64,000 nt of DNA, taken from contig NW_001799089.1 in assembly GCF_000165425.1 (NCBI RefSeq), positions 62,001-126,000 of the forward strand. Direction: 5' to 3'. The position numbers and the translations under genes were made by a program. This DNA comes from Paramecium tetraurelia (Eukaryota > Ciliophora > Oligohymenophorea > Peniculida > Parameciidae). The notes under the pieces are model-generated. The model saw nothing but the letters and a program-made list of their open reading frames with translations. It did no database searches and had not been told where the DNA came from. Shown in pieces: positions 12,205-23,238 of this stretch (position 1 is its first letter; every line of letters starts with the position of its first letter).

Positions 12205-13413
12205 ATGAATTAAAATGAGGACGACTTATTTTTTATTTTTGTGTAACGAGTTTACGAATTGCTATAATCCAAATAAGTAATCCAAGCCTTAGTGGACAAT
12301 GGGTTTGATTAATGGGAACAGACCAAAGAACTTACAGTTGACATCCTATTATAATTGGGAGTACCCAAGGACAAGGCTGCTTACATAATTTAAATCATAA
12401 ATGAAATTGACAAGCAACCCCTGTCTGCTAAATCCAATTCCAAACCTTTGACTCTAGAATTGATGACCAAGGGTTTAAATAAAAAAAAAGATTATTCAAA
12501 AAGACCACCTCTTAAGAAACAAGATTAATTGTCTGATTGCTGTGTGCTTTCACTTAATGGGCTAGGATTAACCTCATTGAATGATTGCATTTCCATGGCC
12601 AAAGGACTGTAGGTTCTCCACATTTACGATAACAATTTGTAATAGTTAGTATTGTAGGATTTGTAATTCTTGAGAATACTAAATGCATAAAATAACTAAT
12701 TAAAATCAGTTGAGTTTGAATAATTACCCAGTTTAGAGAAAGCATACCTTGATAAGAATTGTCTGACTACTGTTCCAATATTACCAGGTAGATTGAATAC
12801 TCTCTCACTTTCAAGTTAAAATACTAAAGAATTCCAATTCCCAGATGAATCATTTGAATTGGCAGCCTTCTCTTTAATCAATTTGACTTGTGAGAATTCT
12901 AATGTCGAATTTATATTGACTCTAGGTTCCTTGCAGAACTTAGAGTATTTAAATTTGAAAAATAATAAAATTAAAGAATTCGATGTATTTTATCAATTTG
13001 AAATATTTAGGACATAGAAGATTCAATATCCAATCTCCCGAATATAAAAGAAATAGATCTGAGAGGCAATCCAATCACCCAAGTATATAAGTATAGAGAT
13101 AGAATTGTGTTGCTGTGCAAAACTATATGTAAATTTGGAGTTTTATGTTATAGAAACTATTGATAGTAAGACAGTGTTGGCAAATGAACGGCAATACCTT
13201 ATCAATTTAGGAAAGTAAAAGATTTTAAGAAGAAATCAAAGTTTGGAAGGGAAGAAGCAAACAATTCAGAAACCATCTATAAGTGGAGTCAAACAGAAAA
13301 TCCTATCCAATGAAGAATAACGATTTCATTAGTAACAGGGCATATCAAAAACTATTAATTCAGCTAACTATTTCAATGATAACACACCTACAATGCTTAC
13401 TAAACATAAATGA
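12205..13413 (+). CDS. Leucine-rich-repeat protein, PPP1R42-like
   Basis: The N-terminal ~100 residues precede a run of leucine-rich repeats: VLSLNGLGLTSLNDC, LQVLHIYDNNLQQL, LEKAYLDKNCLTTV, LEYLNLKNNKIKEF and IKEIDLRGNPITQ. After them comes ANERQYLINLGKQKIL, which resembles the region following the repeats in PPP1R42 (LRRC67), a protein-phosphatase-1 partner at centrosomes and basal bodies. Two introns are removed: 26 nt (after KIKEFD) and 25 nt (after LLCKTIY). The result is 385 residues with TGA at 13411-13413. Assignment to PPP1R42 rests on repeat layout and this post-repeat motif, so a generic LRR cap protein is the alternative. Confidence 0.82.
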
Positions 13414-13493
13414 AAATAAATATATGTATTTTAAATTATTTCTTTTAATTCACCCATTTTTTAAATTAATTATTTATTAAGAATACTAAAGTT

Positions 13494-13760
13494 ATGCAGA
13501 TTCATAATAAAATAGATATATTGCAACCTATTCCCTAAAAGAGGAAAATTATTGGAGTTCCATCAATTAAATATAATAATGCCGATCCCTTTAATTAAAT
13601 TTTGAAAGCTGCTTCGGCACCAGCTACTTTAGAATAAATGGAAACCATCAAGTAAGTCAATAAAAATAAAGATTATTCCAAAAATCCTGTTTTCTTGATA
13701 GATTATTCAATTACAGAAAATTAGAAAACTCTGTAAGAATAACTTGATGAAATTGATTGA
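13494..13760 (+). CDS. Small hypothetical protein (88 aa)
   Basis: This is an intronless frame starting MQIHNKIDILQPIPQKRK and ending LQEQLDEID at TGA 13758-13760. It has the ciliate codon pattern (several TAA glutamines) and lies 80 bp after the LRR gene on the same strand. A short basic segment is followed by a possible amphipathic helix at the C-terminus. No family is recognised. It could in principle be a further exon of the LRR gene, but that gene ends cleanly in TGA. Confidence 0.6.
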
Positions 13761-13935
13761 TATTTGAATTTGTATTTGCATATTTAGCCCCTTATAAGAT
13801 GATTCAATTATAATCATAAATTTTGATTTTTATTCATAATCAATTAACTTATATATATATTCCATCTTTAAGTAATTTAAATATTCAAAAATCATTTTTG
13901 TAACCAATAATTAAATCAATCTTTAAAGAGTGAAT

Positions 13936-15448
13936 TCAGAAAGAAGTTGTAAAATAATGAGGGTTTGCCTTTAATTCTTTTAGACCAATTCTGATATCCT
14001 CATATTTAGTCAATTTTATTAAGTATTGCATCAATTCAACAAGTGCTCTATCTTTTTCATCTCCCACCCAAGCCTTTATTTTAATACCATTATGTGGCTA
14101 TAAAACAAAATTATATGGATTATTGTCAACTATGATCGTTTTTGAAAGGGGTCTCCCCAAAGTGCTTAAGTCTTTCAACATAACATTCCCTTATGAAAAC
14201 GTGTGATGTCGATACAACCTGTGCTTTACTACATTCATAACATCAATTTTGTCGATAATCCTTAAAATCAAATAATAAAGTACTTATCTGCATATGACTA
14301 GATTCCAGCTGTAAATATTACAATTTCAAAATGCTTCCCCATTTATTCTAGAAATATCTCTGTATATGGTCGAATTAAGACTTCTTGAGTTTCTTCTATA
14401 AAATGAACCAATGTTTCATCTAAGTCCAATACTAATGTATAAACAGTTGAACTTTTAGGTAGCAAAAATAAAAATCTTTCGAGATTGACTATGATCACTC
14501 TCAGCTTTTATTAGTAAAATTAAAATGCTGCATCAATTTATGAATCTCGATAAGCTTAAAGATGCTATTGAACTTATTTATCTTATGTATTCCTTCATAT
14601 TTTTGAACATGTACTTTAGCAATTTGTCTATATTTTATTCAATTAATAAATTCATCTTTTCAATTTGATTAGGAATGAGAGGATTCATACTTTGAAATTA
14701 CTGAAACTGATGCTAATATTGTTAAACACCTTTAATCTGCAATTTCAGAGTGGAGATTGTTTAAATAGTATTAGCTTAATGACTATAGATGAGTAGCTTT
14801 TCCCATTTATTCAGATCAATCCCTTAGAGTATTCCTCTCTTGATCATCAAATAGAAAACTAAACCTATGCATTCATTTATCATAAATCTCTTAAATTATC
14901 TGCAATGACCCTAATTAATTTGATTTTTATACTCCAATAATTTCAATTGTGGCAGATGAAATCTCTGAGATGTAATTATTTAAGGAACACGCATCAATTT
15001 GCTAAATAAGATTGATCAAATTGACCAATCTTGCTTGCATCTTTTAAAAATTAAAGTAGAGTTTCAATCTCAATCTTTCATTTTATCGATCAGGATGCAA
15101 TCTTGCGTCATCATCTGAAAATTACTATGTGTGTAGTGTTTCAACTCTTTTTCGATAAGATCCACAATTCCCTATCTCAGTAACTAATTTATCTCTATTC
15201 TAAGGCTTTTTTTATGAGTGAACAAAAAAACTATTAAATGAGGCAGGTTGTTAGTCATCAAAATGAAATGTGTTTGATATTGATAGAGATTCCTTTTTCT
15301 TTAATCTTCTTTTATTTCCAACATCTTGAACTTATCCCAATTCTTAATCCCTTTTATTCTTAATTTAGTTATTAAAGAAATTTAAACGATAAGGTGATTG
15401 ATTATTAGTCTTTTTATCATCAACTGATTTTAATTATTTTCGAAACAT
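13936..15448 (-). CDS. FCP1/SCP-like (HAD family) phosphatase with long N-terminal extension
   Basis: The C-terminal ~170 residues form an FCP1-homology domain: YTLVLDLDETLVHF (the DxDx catalytic motif), EIVIFTAGIQSYADK and GRPLSKTIIVDNNPYNF. Such enzymes remove phosphate from the RNA polymerase II tail (SCP) or from membrane regulators (CTDNEP1/dullard). The ~300 residues in front are unrelated, basic and then helical (for example MNLLIEQNIDKLLKYMFKN), with no obvious membrane anchor. The start MFRKQLKSVDDK at 15448 is in frame. Introns: 14911-14932 (22 nt), 14555-14573 (19 nt, unusually short) and 14261-14283 (23 nt), giving 482 residues with TGA at 13936-13938. The 19-nt intron is inferred from frame continuity. 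Confidence 0.85.
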
Positions 15449-16020
15449 AAATAATTATTAATATATTCTTATCAACTGCCATTAACTATTCCTCTCCTAT
15501 TTTTTTATTCTTAATTTGCTTATATTACTGGTATTTTGATAAAATAAATGTATATTCTTAGACATATAAGTTACATATTTTCTAATATAGTAAATCATAA
15601 TAATCATTTAAGTCCCTCCTATATATCTCTCATGATAAGAGAATATTCTTATTGATTTGAGTTGGTGATGAGGCTTTGATTGCTATATCAGAAATTTCAC
15701 CTTAAATCCAATAAAGACTTTATTCAAATACTCAAACTCATAAGAAGAGCTTTATTATGAGACATTATTTGCTAGTCTTAGCACTTAATTCATTAAATAT
15801 AGTTTGACAAATTTTGAAACTTAATCTAATTGCAATCATGTTATTATAATATGAATCAATGCTACTAATTACTTTAAAAATCAGTCTGCATAATAGTAGA
15901 TTGATCACGTATAATGAATCTTTCTTCTTTTTGATTCTGACAGGTAGTTAACAGATTTATAGTTATTCTAACCCTTTTTTACTTTGTTTTAAGTTATTTA
16001 TTTTATTTGATATAATTAAT
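15449..16020. other. AT-rich gap, no confident gene
   Basis: Short frames exist on the minus strand (for example around 15740-15900), but none has a convincing start, stop and intron pattern. It may hold a decayed small gene. The right end must contain the promoter of the long LRR/pseudokinase gene. Confidence 0.4.
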
Positions 16021-18729
16021 ATGTTTTAATCAAGTCATGAATTATTAAACCAATATATTAAACAATCACTTCAAGGACAGGATATTAAAAACATTGAATC
16101 AATCTTTTACGTTTTAGAAAAATTAGATAATCTAGTAATATAAGAATCAATTAAAAAAATTGAAAACTAAGAAGAATTTGTTAGTCTAAAGGTGCTTTTT
16201 CATCATAAAATAATTTTAATTACTTTTTTGTTTATCAAGAACAATAATACTGAAGAAATATTTGAACTTATTCCTTATCTTAATACTTTGAATCTTTAAT
16301 AGAGCTAGGTAATTATTTCAATTTTAGGCGGTTCATTAGGAATAATAATTGAAGAAGGTAGTTTTATTTCATTAAATTAAATGATTAGCAACAATCAAAT
16401 GAATTATGAAAAAATTAAATAATTAGCTTATGATTTAGTAGAATAATTAGCAATTTTACATTAATAAAATATATGCTTATTCAATTTTTCTTTAAACGAT
16501 GTTTATATGAATTTAGAATCAAACAAGTTTTTAATTAAATTTAGTCTTGATCTATTAAGAGTTTAATCTGATTAATTCATATTTAATTATTCACAAAATG
16601 TTTACATGGATTCAAATTTCCCTATACCTGAACTAATTCAATTAGATCTTTAAGCAAAATAATTTAAAATCCTGAACCCCTTTTTGATAGATTCTTGGAA
16701 CCTAGGAGTTTTAATCCTAAACACTTTTATGAAAATAAACCAAGAGACATCTACTGACTTAAAGCATTTATTGGAAAAATACTTTTTAAATGTCTGTGGC
16801 ATTGATTATATTCTAATGAGTGGAAATTATTATAAAAATTAAAATGATTTATAGTTTCTACTATAGGAAAATAATAGATGCTCAATTTTATAATTCATAA
16901 AATTAATCAATTGCACCAAATTGCTAAAATTATGTGAAACTAATATTGATGGTTCTGATGAATTTATAAATTTGGCTAACTGTTGTGAAACTATCAAGAA
17001 ATAATATTTGAAAGGTAAACTCTTAAAAATAAAATCTATAAATCAGCATATGATTAACTTAGAATTCATAGAAGATTTAAATTAAAATTAGTTACCTATT
17101 CATAATTAAATCTAACTAACTCTTGGATAATTAATAATCAATTCTTAAATTGTAAGAGTCATTCCTCACATTCAGATATTTCACAACACAAATAAATTAA
17201 TCATGGATTCACACTTAACCGATGAAAAATTAATATAGATAATCATGATATTTCAAGATTTATAAATATATTCTATTGATACAGAATCTCTCCTTTTATT
17301 TCTTTAATTTCAAAATATTAACTTTAAAAAAATTCTTAAGTTATAAAAGCAATTCTAATTTGAAATACATAATTTGATATTTTATGATAATCCGAACAGC
17401 CAAAACTCATTGGATGAATTACTTCATTTTTTCAATAATTTCAACCTAAATCGCCTTGAAATTAGATAAGAGTAAATTCCATTTAATTAGAATGAATAAT
17501 TCGCCTAAAATATTTTTAATAAAATGAATCTGGATTAAATTAGAGTTCTAATTTTGAGTAACACATATCTAACTGATCAAACCCTATAAATTATCTCAAC
17601 TTTTTCTTCATTATCAAACCTTAACCTATCGAAGTGTTAGTGCTTATCTACTCAAGGACTTTGCGCATTTTTTAAATAGTCTTAATTTTGTAATCTAGTC
17701 ACTTTAGATATAAGTAAAACAAAATCTGATGAAACAGTTTTTGATGCTGTATGGAAAAATAAATCTTATATTGCATTAACTAGTGTCAATATTAGTGATT
17801 GTTCTTTCATCAATTTGACTTTGATAACACAAACAATTGCCTAAATCAATGCTAAATAGGAAAAAGTGTAAGAATTATATATGTCAGGTTGCGATTTAAA
17901 CAACTCTGTATTAACAGCTTTACAGCAAATAACCTTTTTAAATTGTTTGGATCTATCAAATAATCCCAAACTAAATTAATTTCATAGCCTAAAAAGAGAT
18001 AACAAATATAATTATTTAAATTTAGAATAATGCGAAATGAAATCACAAGACATTATATACATTCTGAATTTAGAGTGTTTAATAAAATCAAAATTATTAA
18101 TGTCTTCTCGTTAGAATACCTCCATTTATAATATATAAATCAATTAACGGTCCATCTCCCTAACAAACTTTTAGGTCAAAAACATTCAAATAGATTAAGA
18201 TGTTTCTGAAATCAAATTTATTAATGTAGTCCTGGGTTAGAAAAGAGTATTTCTCTCATTAGAATTCAATAAATTAAGCATATTACAATTACAAAACTGT
18301 TAAATTGATGATAAAGATGTCAGTATTTTAAGTTAAAATCTATCTTTAAACTAGTTATAGGAATTAAATCTGAATTAGAACAATCTAAGTGATAGCTCAT
18401 TGATTACAGTTTTATCTACATTTAAATAGCTGATTAATCTAGGCTTTGATAATTCTAAAATTACCAAGAATTCAATTTAATATATAATTGCTTCTAATTT
18501 GAAAATTCTAAGCATTAGATTTTGTCTTATGCTGTAAGCAGAAGATATATTGAGTTTGCTAACTAATTTAGATAATCAAATAGAACATCTAAATCTAAGT
18601 TATAATAAAATCAATAGTGCTTTAAAACAATATCTATAAAATGAAAAATTAAATTTTACAATAATATTTGATTAAAGTGATAGTGAGAATGTTTAAACAG
18701 AATAGCATATTCAATCATTCAATAGTTGA
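16021..18729 (+). CDS. Intronless pseudokinase plus leucine-rich-repeat protein (902 aa)
   Basis: This is one uninterrupted frame of 903 codons, remarkable among intron-dense neighbours. Residues ~95-260 look like a protein-kinase fold that has lost catalysis: a hinge-like ILGGSLGIIIEEGSF, then LHQQNICLFNFSLNDVYMN where an active kinase has HRDLKPxN, IKFSLDLLRV in place of the DFG motif, then IPEL (APE-like) and FLIDSWNLGVLILNTF (the DxWxxG helix, well kept). From ~residue 500 to the end there are about a dozen irregular leucine-rich repeats (for example IRVLILSNTYLTDQTLQIIS, LNLSKCQCLSTQGL, LQELNLNQNNLSDSSLI). Stop TGA is at 18727-18729. It probably acts as a scaffold or ligand sensor, which is inference. 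Confidence 0.85.
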
Positions 18730-19318
18730 GAATAAACTAACTCTTAAATTTGAAATTTATCAAATCTAAAATATTAGAAATTATTATTTAATTCTTGAAA
18801 TTACTTATTTTTAATATAATACTTTTATTTTTAGAAAAAAAAGTATTAATCTAAGAATAAAATTTAAACATATTTGAAATATTAATTTAAGGATCTTGTA
18901 TATCATTCTTTGCTTTAATTATAAGGATTATATAATAGAAAATATTTCAAGTTAATTTTTCTTATATATTTATTTACAAAAATTATAAACCAGATAATAT
19001 CAAATCCGTCTTTCAAGATTTTTATATTTTTAATTTAGAAATTAAGATTATTATATATATATAAAGTTTTTTTTTATTTAAATCAAAAGTTATCTCATTA
19101 AATAAAGTCATTCTATTGAACAATTATAGAAATTCAAGCTACATATTATTGATAATTTTTGTAATAATTTATCAAAATTAAAAATGTGATGAATTATTAT
19201 CTTAAGCAATATAGATAAGCAACAAAATACTAAAAATCATAGATAGATATTTTTTTTTGATAAAATAAAGTCCAAAAGAAATTTATCAAGTTTAATAAAT
19301 ACAATTAAATATAAATAT
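18730..19318. other. AT-rich intergenic gap (~590 bp)
   Basis: This is very A/T-rich sequence with runs of T and A. No credible reading frame is seen on either strand. It contains the end of the pseudokinase transcript and the promoter of the CCCH gene. Confidence 0.5.
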
Positions 19319-20078
19319 ATGTCTTATTAATTTGGAGGAAGCTAACTTTAGACTTAGAGCGTACCAAATGCAAAATATAAAACTATGTTGTGCAGACATT
19401 ATTTAGGTATAGATTTGACTATGAAAAGCTACTAAATAATGTGCTATTGGAGCTAAATGTCAATTTGCTCATGGTACGTCAGAGCAAAGATAAATGAATG
19501 GTATTAATTATAGCAATTATAATCAGATCCTTTACCTGCATCTGCTTTATCAGCCATGACAAGTGGAATTGAACAACCTATCAGCAAACCTTAATCATCT
19601 GTATTTTAAAATATAATTTGAAGAATTTAAATTCAGTTCCTTGTAAATATCATGCTTAAAATTATTGCAAAAATGGATCCAATTGTCAATATATGCATGG
19701 TATTCATCTTAAAATAAACTAGATCCTGATACTGCTTTACAAGCAAATACAATCAATTTATAATAAATTTCAGTGATCGCATCCCCGCCTCCCTAACCCA
19801 AGCAGGAGGACCCAATATAAATAGTTTTTTAGCATATTTTAATTGAAATGCAATAGATATTTCTACAAGATGTGAGTTATATATATAAAGTATAGGAAAT
19901 AATATAAAAATTAAAGATAGCCTTTGATTAAACTAAAATAGGAAATCTTATTAATGCTTCTGAGTGTATAAAAAGTATTATTCATGCTCCAGAACGCACA
20001 CATGAGGAAATACTTAAATATACAAATCTCTATAATTAGGCAATAATGTATTTTAATCAAATCTCATAAGTGAATTGA
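19319..20078 (+). CDS. Tandem CCCH zinc-finger protein (TIS11-like)
   Basis: There are two CCCH fingers. The first is in YKTMLCRHYLATKQCAIGAK followed by CQFAHG (C-x8-C-x5-C-x3-H), the second in VPCKYHAQNYCKNGSNCQYM followed by HG (C-x7-C-x5-C-x3-H). The YKTxLC lead and tandem spacing are those of TIS11/tristetraprolin-type RNA-binding proteins that act on AU-rich mRNA. Introns are 22 nt inside finger 1, 26, 23 and 23 nt, and a 27-nt candidate near 19880-19920 that is in phase and lacks TGA, so it might be retained. The predicted chain is 212 residues, ending QISQVN at TGA 20076-20078. The C-terminal part is helical and not recognised. Confidence 0.85.
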
Positions 20079-20124
20079 ATAAGATAATAAAGAAATAATA
20101 TAATTGTAAGTAAATTACAAGATA

Positions 20125-22005
20125 TCACATTCTCATGGTCTTTTGCAATTTCTAGGCCAAATTTTCATTTTCTTTTTTGAAGGTTTTTGGCAGATAGGAG
20201 ACTGAAAACTATTGGCTCTTCTCTTACATCACATTATGATCTAAGTCTCTGACTAACATATCAACTTTTTCTTTGTTCATTTCTATTTGTTTTTGGCAAT
20301 TTCTTAAAGTATTTCTTAGAACTTCAATTTCTCTTCTTTTCTCAATCATTTCATTCATGTTTAATTTATTCTCATTAATTTATATTTTAAGATCTTATTC
20401 TTTTATTTCCAACTTGCTTTTTATATCTATTTCATCACAGTATTGATCATTTACCTTCTATTAGATCTCTTAAATTTGTTCAATAGTTTTTGAGGTGGTT
20501 TCATTGCCAATCAGGATGACTAACCTAAAGATATAAATCAATAATTATTACTTATTCATGATTTCTTTCAAAAATAGACTATCATAATGTTACTTTTTAA
20601 ATTTACTTTCATATATTTTCTATTAATGTTATTCCTCCTAATATTATTTTTGATATAACTAATTCTATTCAATTTAAAAGGATAATTTGTCTTTTAAATC
20701 TTTAATTTCATTTTGCTATGCTTGATTAACTTCTTCCAAATTCTTTATCATTTTGTCATAACAATTCATTTGCTAATCATTTAGGGTTCTATTTATAAGT
20801 ACATTAACTAATTCTTCTTTTTCTTGTTTATTTTGATCATCATTGCTAATTTAGATTTAATAATTACAATTTCAAATAGTTTTACTATTGGTTACTAATA
20901 ATTTCATATTAACTAATGGTTTATTCTAATTAAACAGTCATCTATTCTAAAGATTCTATTTGCAATGTCATATTTTTCATCTTTATATTATCAGAATGAA
21001 TCTATTTCACATCAAAGGTGAGTTGTTCAAATAATGAGATTATCAAACTACTCAATCGATCAATACTCTGCCAAATTGATAAACTATATAAATAATAAAT
21101 AATTACTCTCTTTAGGTAATAAATCCTTTGATGATGTCTTTTAATTCATTAGAAAACTTGTATTGATATTCTGATTTTTGTAATTCGTAATCATATTCTC
21201 TTACAAATTGGGATATTGTCTATAGAACTTATTCAATGATTTCAACTACTTGGGAGTCACTCTAAGTTTCTAATCTTTTGTCCAGATCATTTTATAACTA
21301 TTCGATTAAAACCTTCATGTTTTCATTTTCTTACTGTTATTTGATGTGTCTTCTTTGAAGTTCGTCATATTCTTGTTATATTTAAGTGTATTGTTTAGAT
21401 TGACATTATTACTCTTATTTAGAAATTTGAGATTTAGTTGCTTGCAATTTCAATTGATCCTTAGCATCCTTTAATTGTAAGTTTAAACTAGAGATTTGTT
21501 AATGTTGTTAATCCAATTTCAATTCATATTCTTTTAACTATTCCTGTTGTTCAATAACTCTATCACTATTAAGTTATTAAACAGCTTCGTTATTAAGTAC
21601 TCTTTATTGGAGAAGAACATTTTCCTTTTTAAGACCATCAATTATCTTTTAATAATGTTCATATTGTTCAAATTAAGTCATCTATTATCCTTTCCTTAGA
21701 TCTGCTAATTCTTTATTGAGTTAACGAATTTGTTTATTCTTGTCCTCTAACATAAAATCGTTAGATTGCTAAGAAGTGTAATGCATTCGTTGAGAATCGT
21801 ATTGATCATCCTTATTACTAAGGAATTAACTGTGAAATCCTGAAACCGCATTAACATTATAAGATCCAAGATGAACTTCTTCTTCATCCTTTCCATACAT
21901 CATTTTTAGATTGCTCTAGATGTTCTGCATACACTCCTCTAAGTTCGAATTGCTATTCTCTCTGCTTTGACTGGTTTTGCTCATCTGATCACCAATACGG
22001 TACAT
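20125..22005 (-). CDS. Long coiled-coil protein (602 aa)
   Basis: The start MYRIGDQMSKTSQSREN at 22005 is followed by ~80 polar residues, then almost continuous coiled coil to the end (for example NKQIRQLNKELADLRKGQQ, EYDELQRRHIKQQQENEN, IEKRREIEVLRNTLRNCQKQ). Three introns of 23, 22 and 27 nt are removed, near 21093-21115, 20855-20877 and 20523-20549. The last exon ends KLQKTMRM at TGA 20125-20127. Architecture of this kind is common among ciliate basal-body and cortex proteins. No specific family is recognisable. Confidence 0.82.
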
Positions 22006-22315
22006 TTTGAATTTAATATTAAAAATTTTAATTTCTAATTCATTATGTTATTAAAGATAGAGTAGTAATATATCATAAGAGAACAATAAATTTACGTTAC
22101 AAATACAAATCTAAATTACAGCTTTCCTATCAATTAAGGATGTCAATTTTTGTTAAATTTCAGTTCTTAAAATTTTACGTTGATATGAATTATATCTAAA
22201 TTACTTATGATTCTAAAATCAGAATCTCGAAAGATGATTTATTTAATGTTTTTAAATAACAATCTTTAATAAAACTTATCTATAATGAATGTTTAATTAT
22301 TTGATTTAATTTAAA
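22006..22315. other. Divergent AT-rich gap (310 bp)
   Basis: The gap lies between two start codons pointing away from each other. No frame is supported. It must contain the promoters of the coiled-coil gene and the aquaporin-like gene. Confidence 0.45.
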
Positions 22316-23173
22316 ATGAGTATTTTGAGAAGAATTTCTGAAAATAGAAGAATATCAGATGTGTATAATTATTGTAGTAATATGTGATAGTTCGAGAGCT
22401 TCAACGGTGATAAACTTTTATTAACCATTTACGGATAGAAAATTATAACGTATTTTGATATTGGAGTATCTGGGAACAACGTTATTCGGTATTGGATTGC
22501 AGTCAGCCAAAGATGATTTCTAAATATAATTAGTGATATTCTTTTGTAAGCATTAATGATGATTAGAAAACAGCGATGCTATTTTCTGCGAGACATAGTG
22601 GAGCTCATTATCATATAGCTGTGACATTGATATTAATGTTTAGACCTCATTATCCCATCAATAGATTCAGAGGAGTGTTACAAATTATTGTCGGAATACT
22701 GGGGTTTATGACCGGGGCATATTTCGGGTATCATATGTTGAATAGTTTGTTACTTATTAACAGGTCACATCTCCAGTCCGAGACTCCAAAGTCATGAGCA
22801 GAGTTGGATCTATTCCGATTTGTGCGGAGAGATATTAGCAACCACATCCTTCTAGTTCATGAATGTATTGTTATTTGAAAGAAAAACAGCTGTTTTTAAG
22901 ACTCCAGTATATAATACTATATTGTTAACATTGGCAATATATTATTCACGAAAATTGTCACCCCATTCTGGTGGGTGTATGAACCCTACCATTGCAATCG
23001 GGATGAATCTTGCAGTTGCTTATGTGGAGAATAGAAGCGACATTTTGAGGAATGATTTGTGGGTATTTGTGGCTGGGCCTCTCTTTGGATCACTCATAGT
23101 CTTTATCTTGTATTATTGCATAATTCAACCGAATAATAAGTTATGCAATAAGTTTAAAAGCATGGGCATTTGA
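22316..23173 (+). CDS. Aquaporin-family (MIP) channel with altered first NPA motif
   Basis: This is a membrane channel for water or small solutes, 260 residues. After MSILRRISENRRISDV comes the first membrane helix (ILILEYLGTTLFGIGLQS). Loop B reads SGAHYHIAVT: the normal NPA is HIA (22612-22620). Later helices include LQIIVGILGFMTGAYFGYHM, and loop E reads SGGCMNPTIAIG (NPT, 22982-22990). WVFVAGPLFGSLIVFILYYC is the last helix. Introns: 28 nt after ISDV's first two bases, 28 nt after VIFF, and a 19-nt one inside the fourth helix region whose removal gives SHEQSWIYSDLCGEILATT. TGA is at 23171-23173. Loss of both N and P in loop B should change or abolish water selectivity. Confidence 0.88.
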
Positions 23174-23238
23174 TACATTTAAATATATATATGTGAATGT
23201 CCAAATTAATTTAATAAATATATTAACTAACCATAAAA

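Noticed and set aside
14500-15300. A separate small gene starting MQARLVNLINLIQQID inside the phosphatase gene
   Set aside because: The frame is continuous upstream to ATG 15448 and downstream through short introns to the FCP1-like domain, so it is one gene.
22391-22410. GTTCGAG, like a tRNA T-loop
   Set aside because: Lies inside the aquaporin gene at a splice site, with no matching A box or cloverleaf arms around it.
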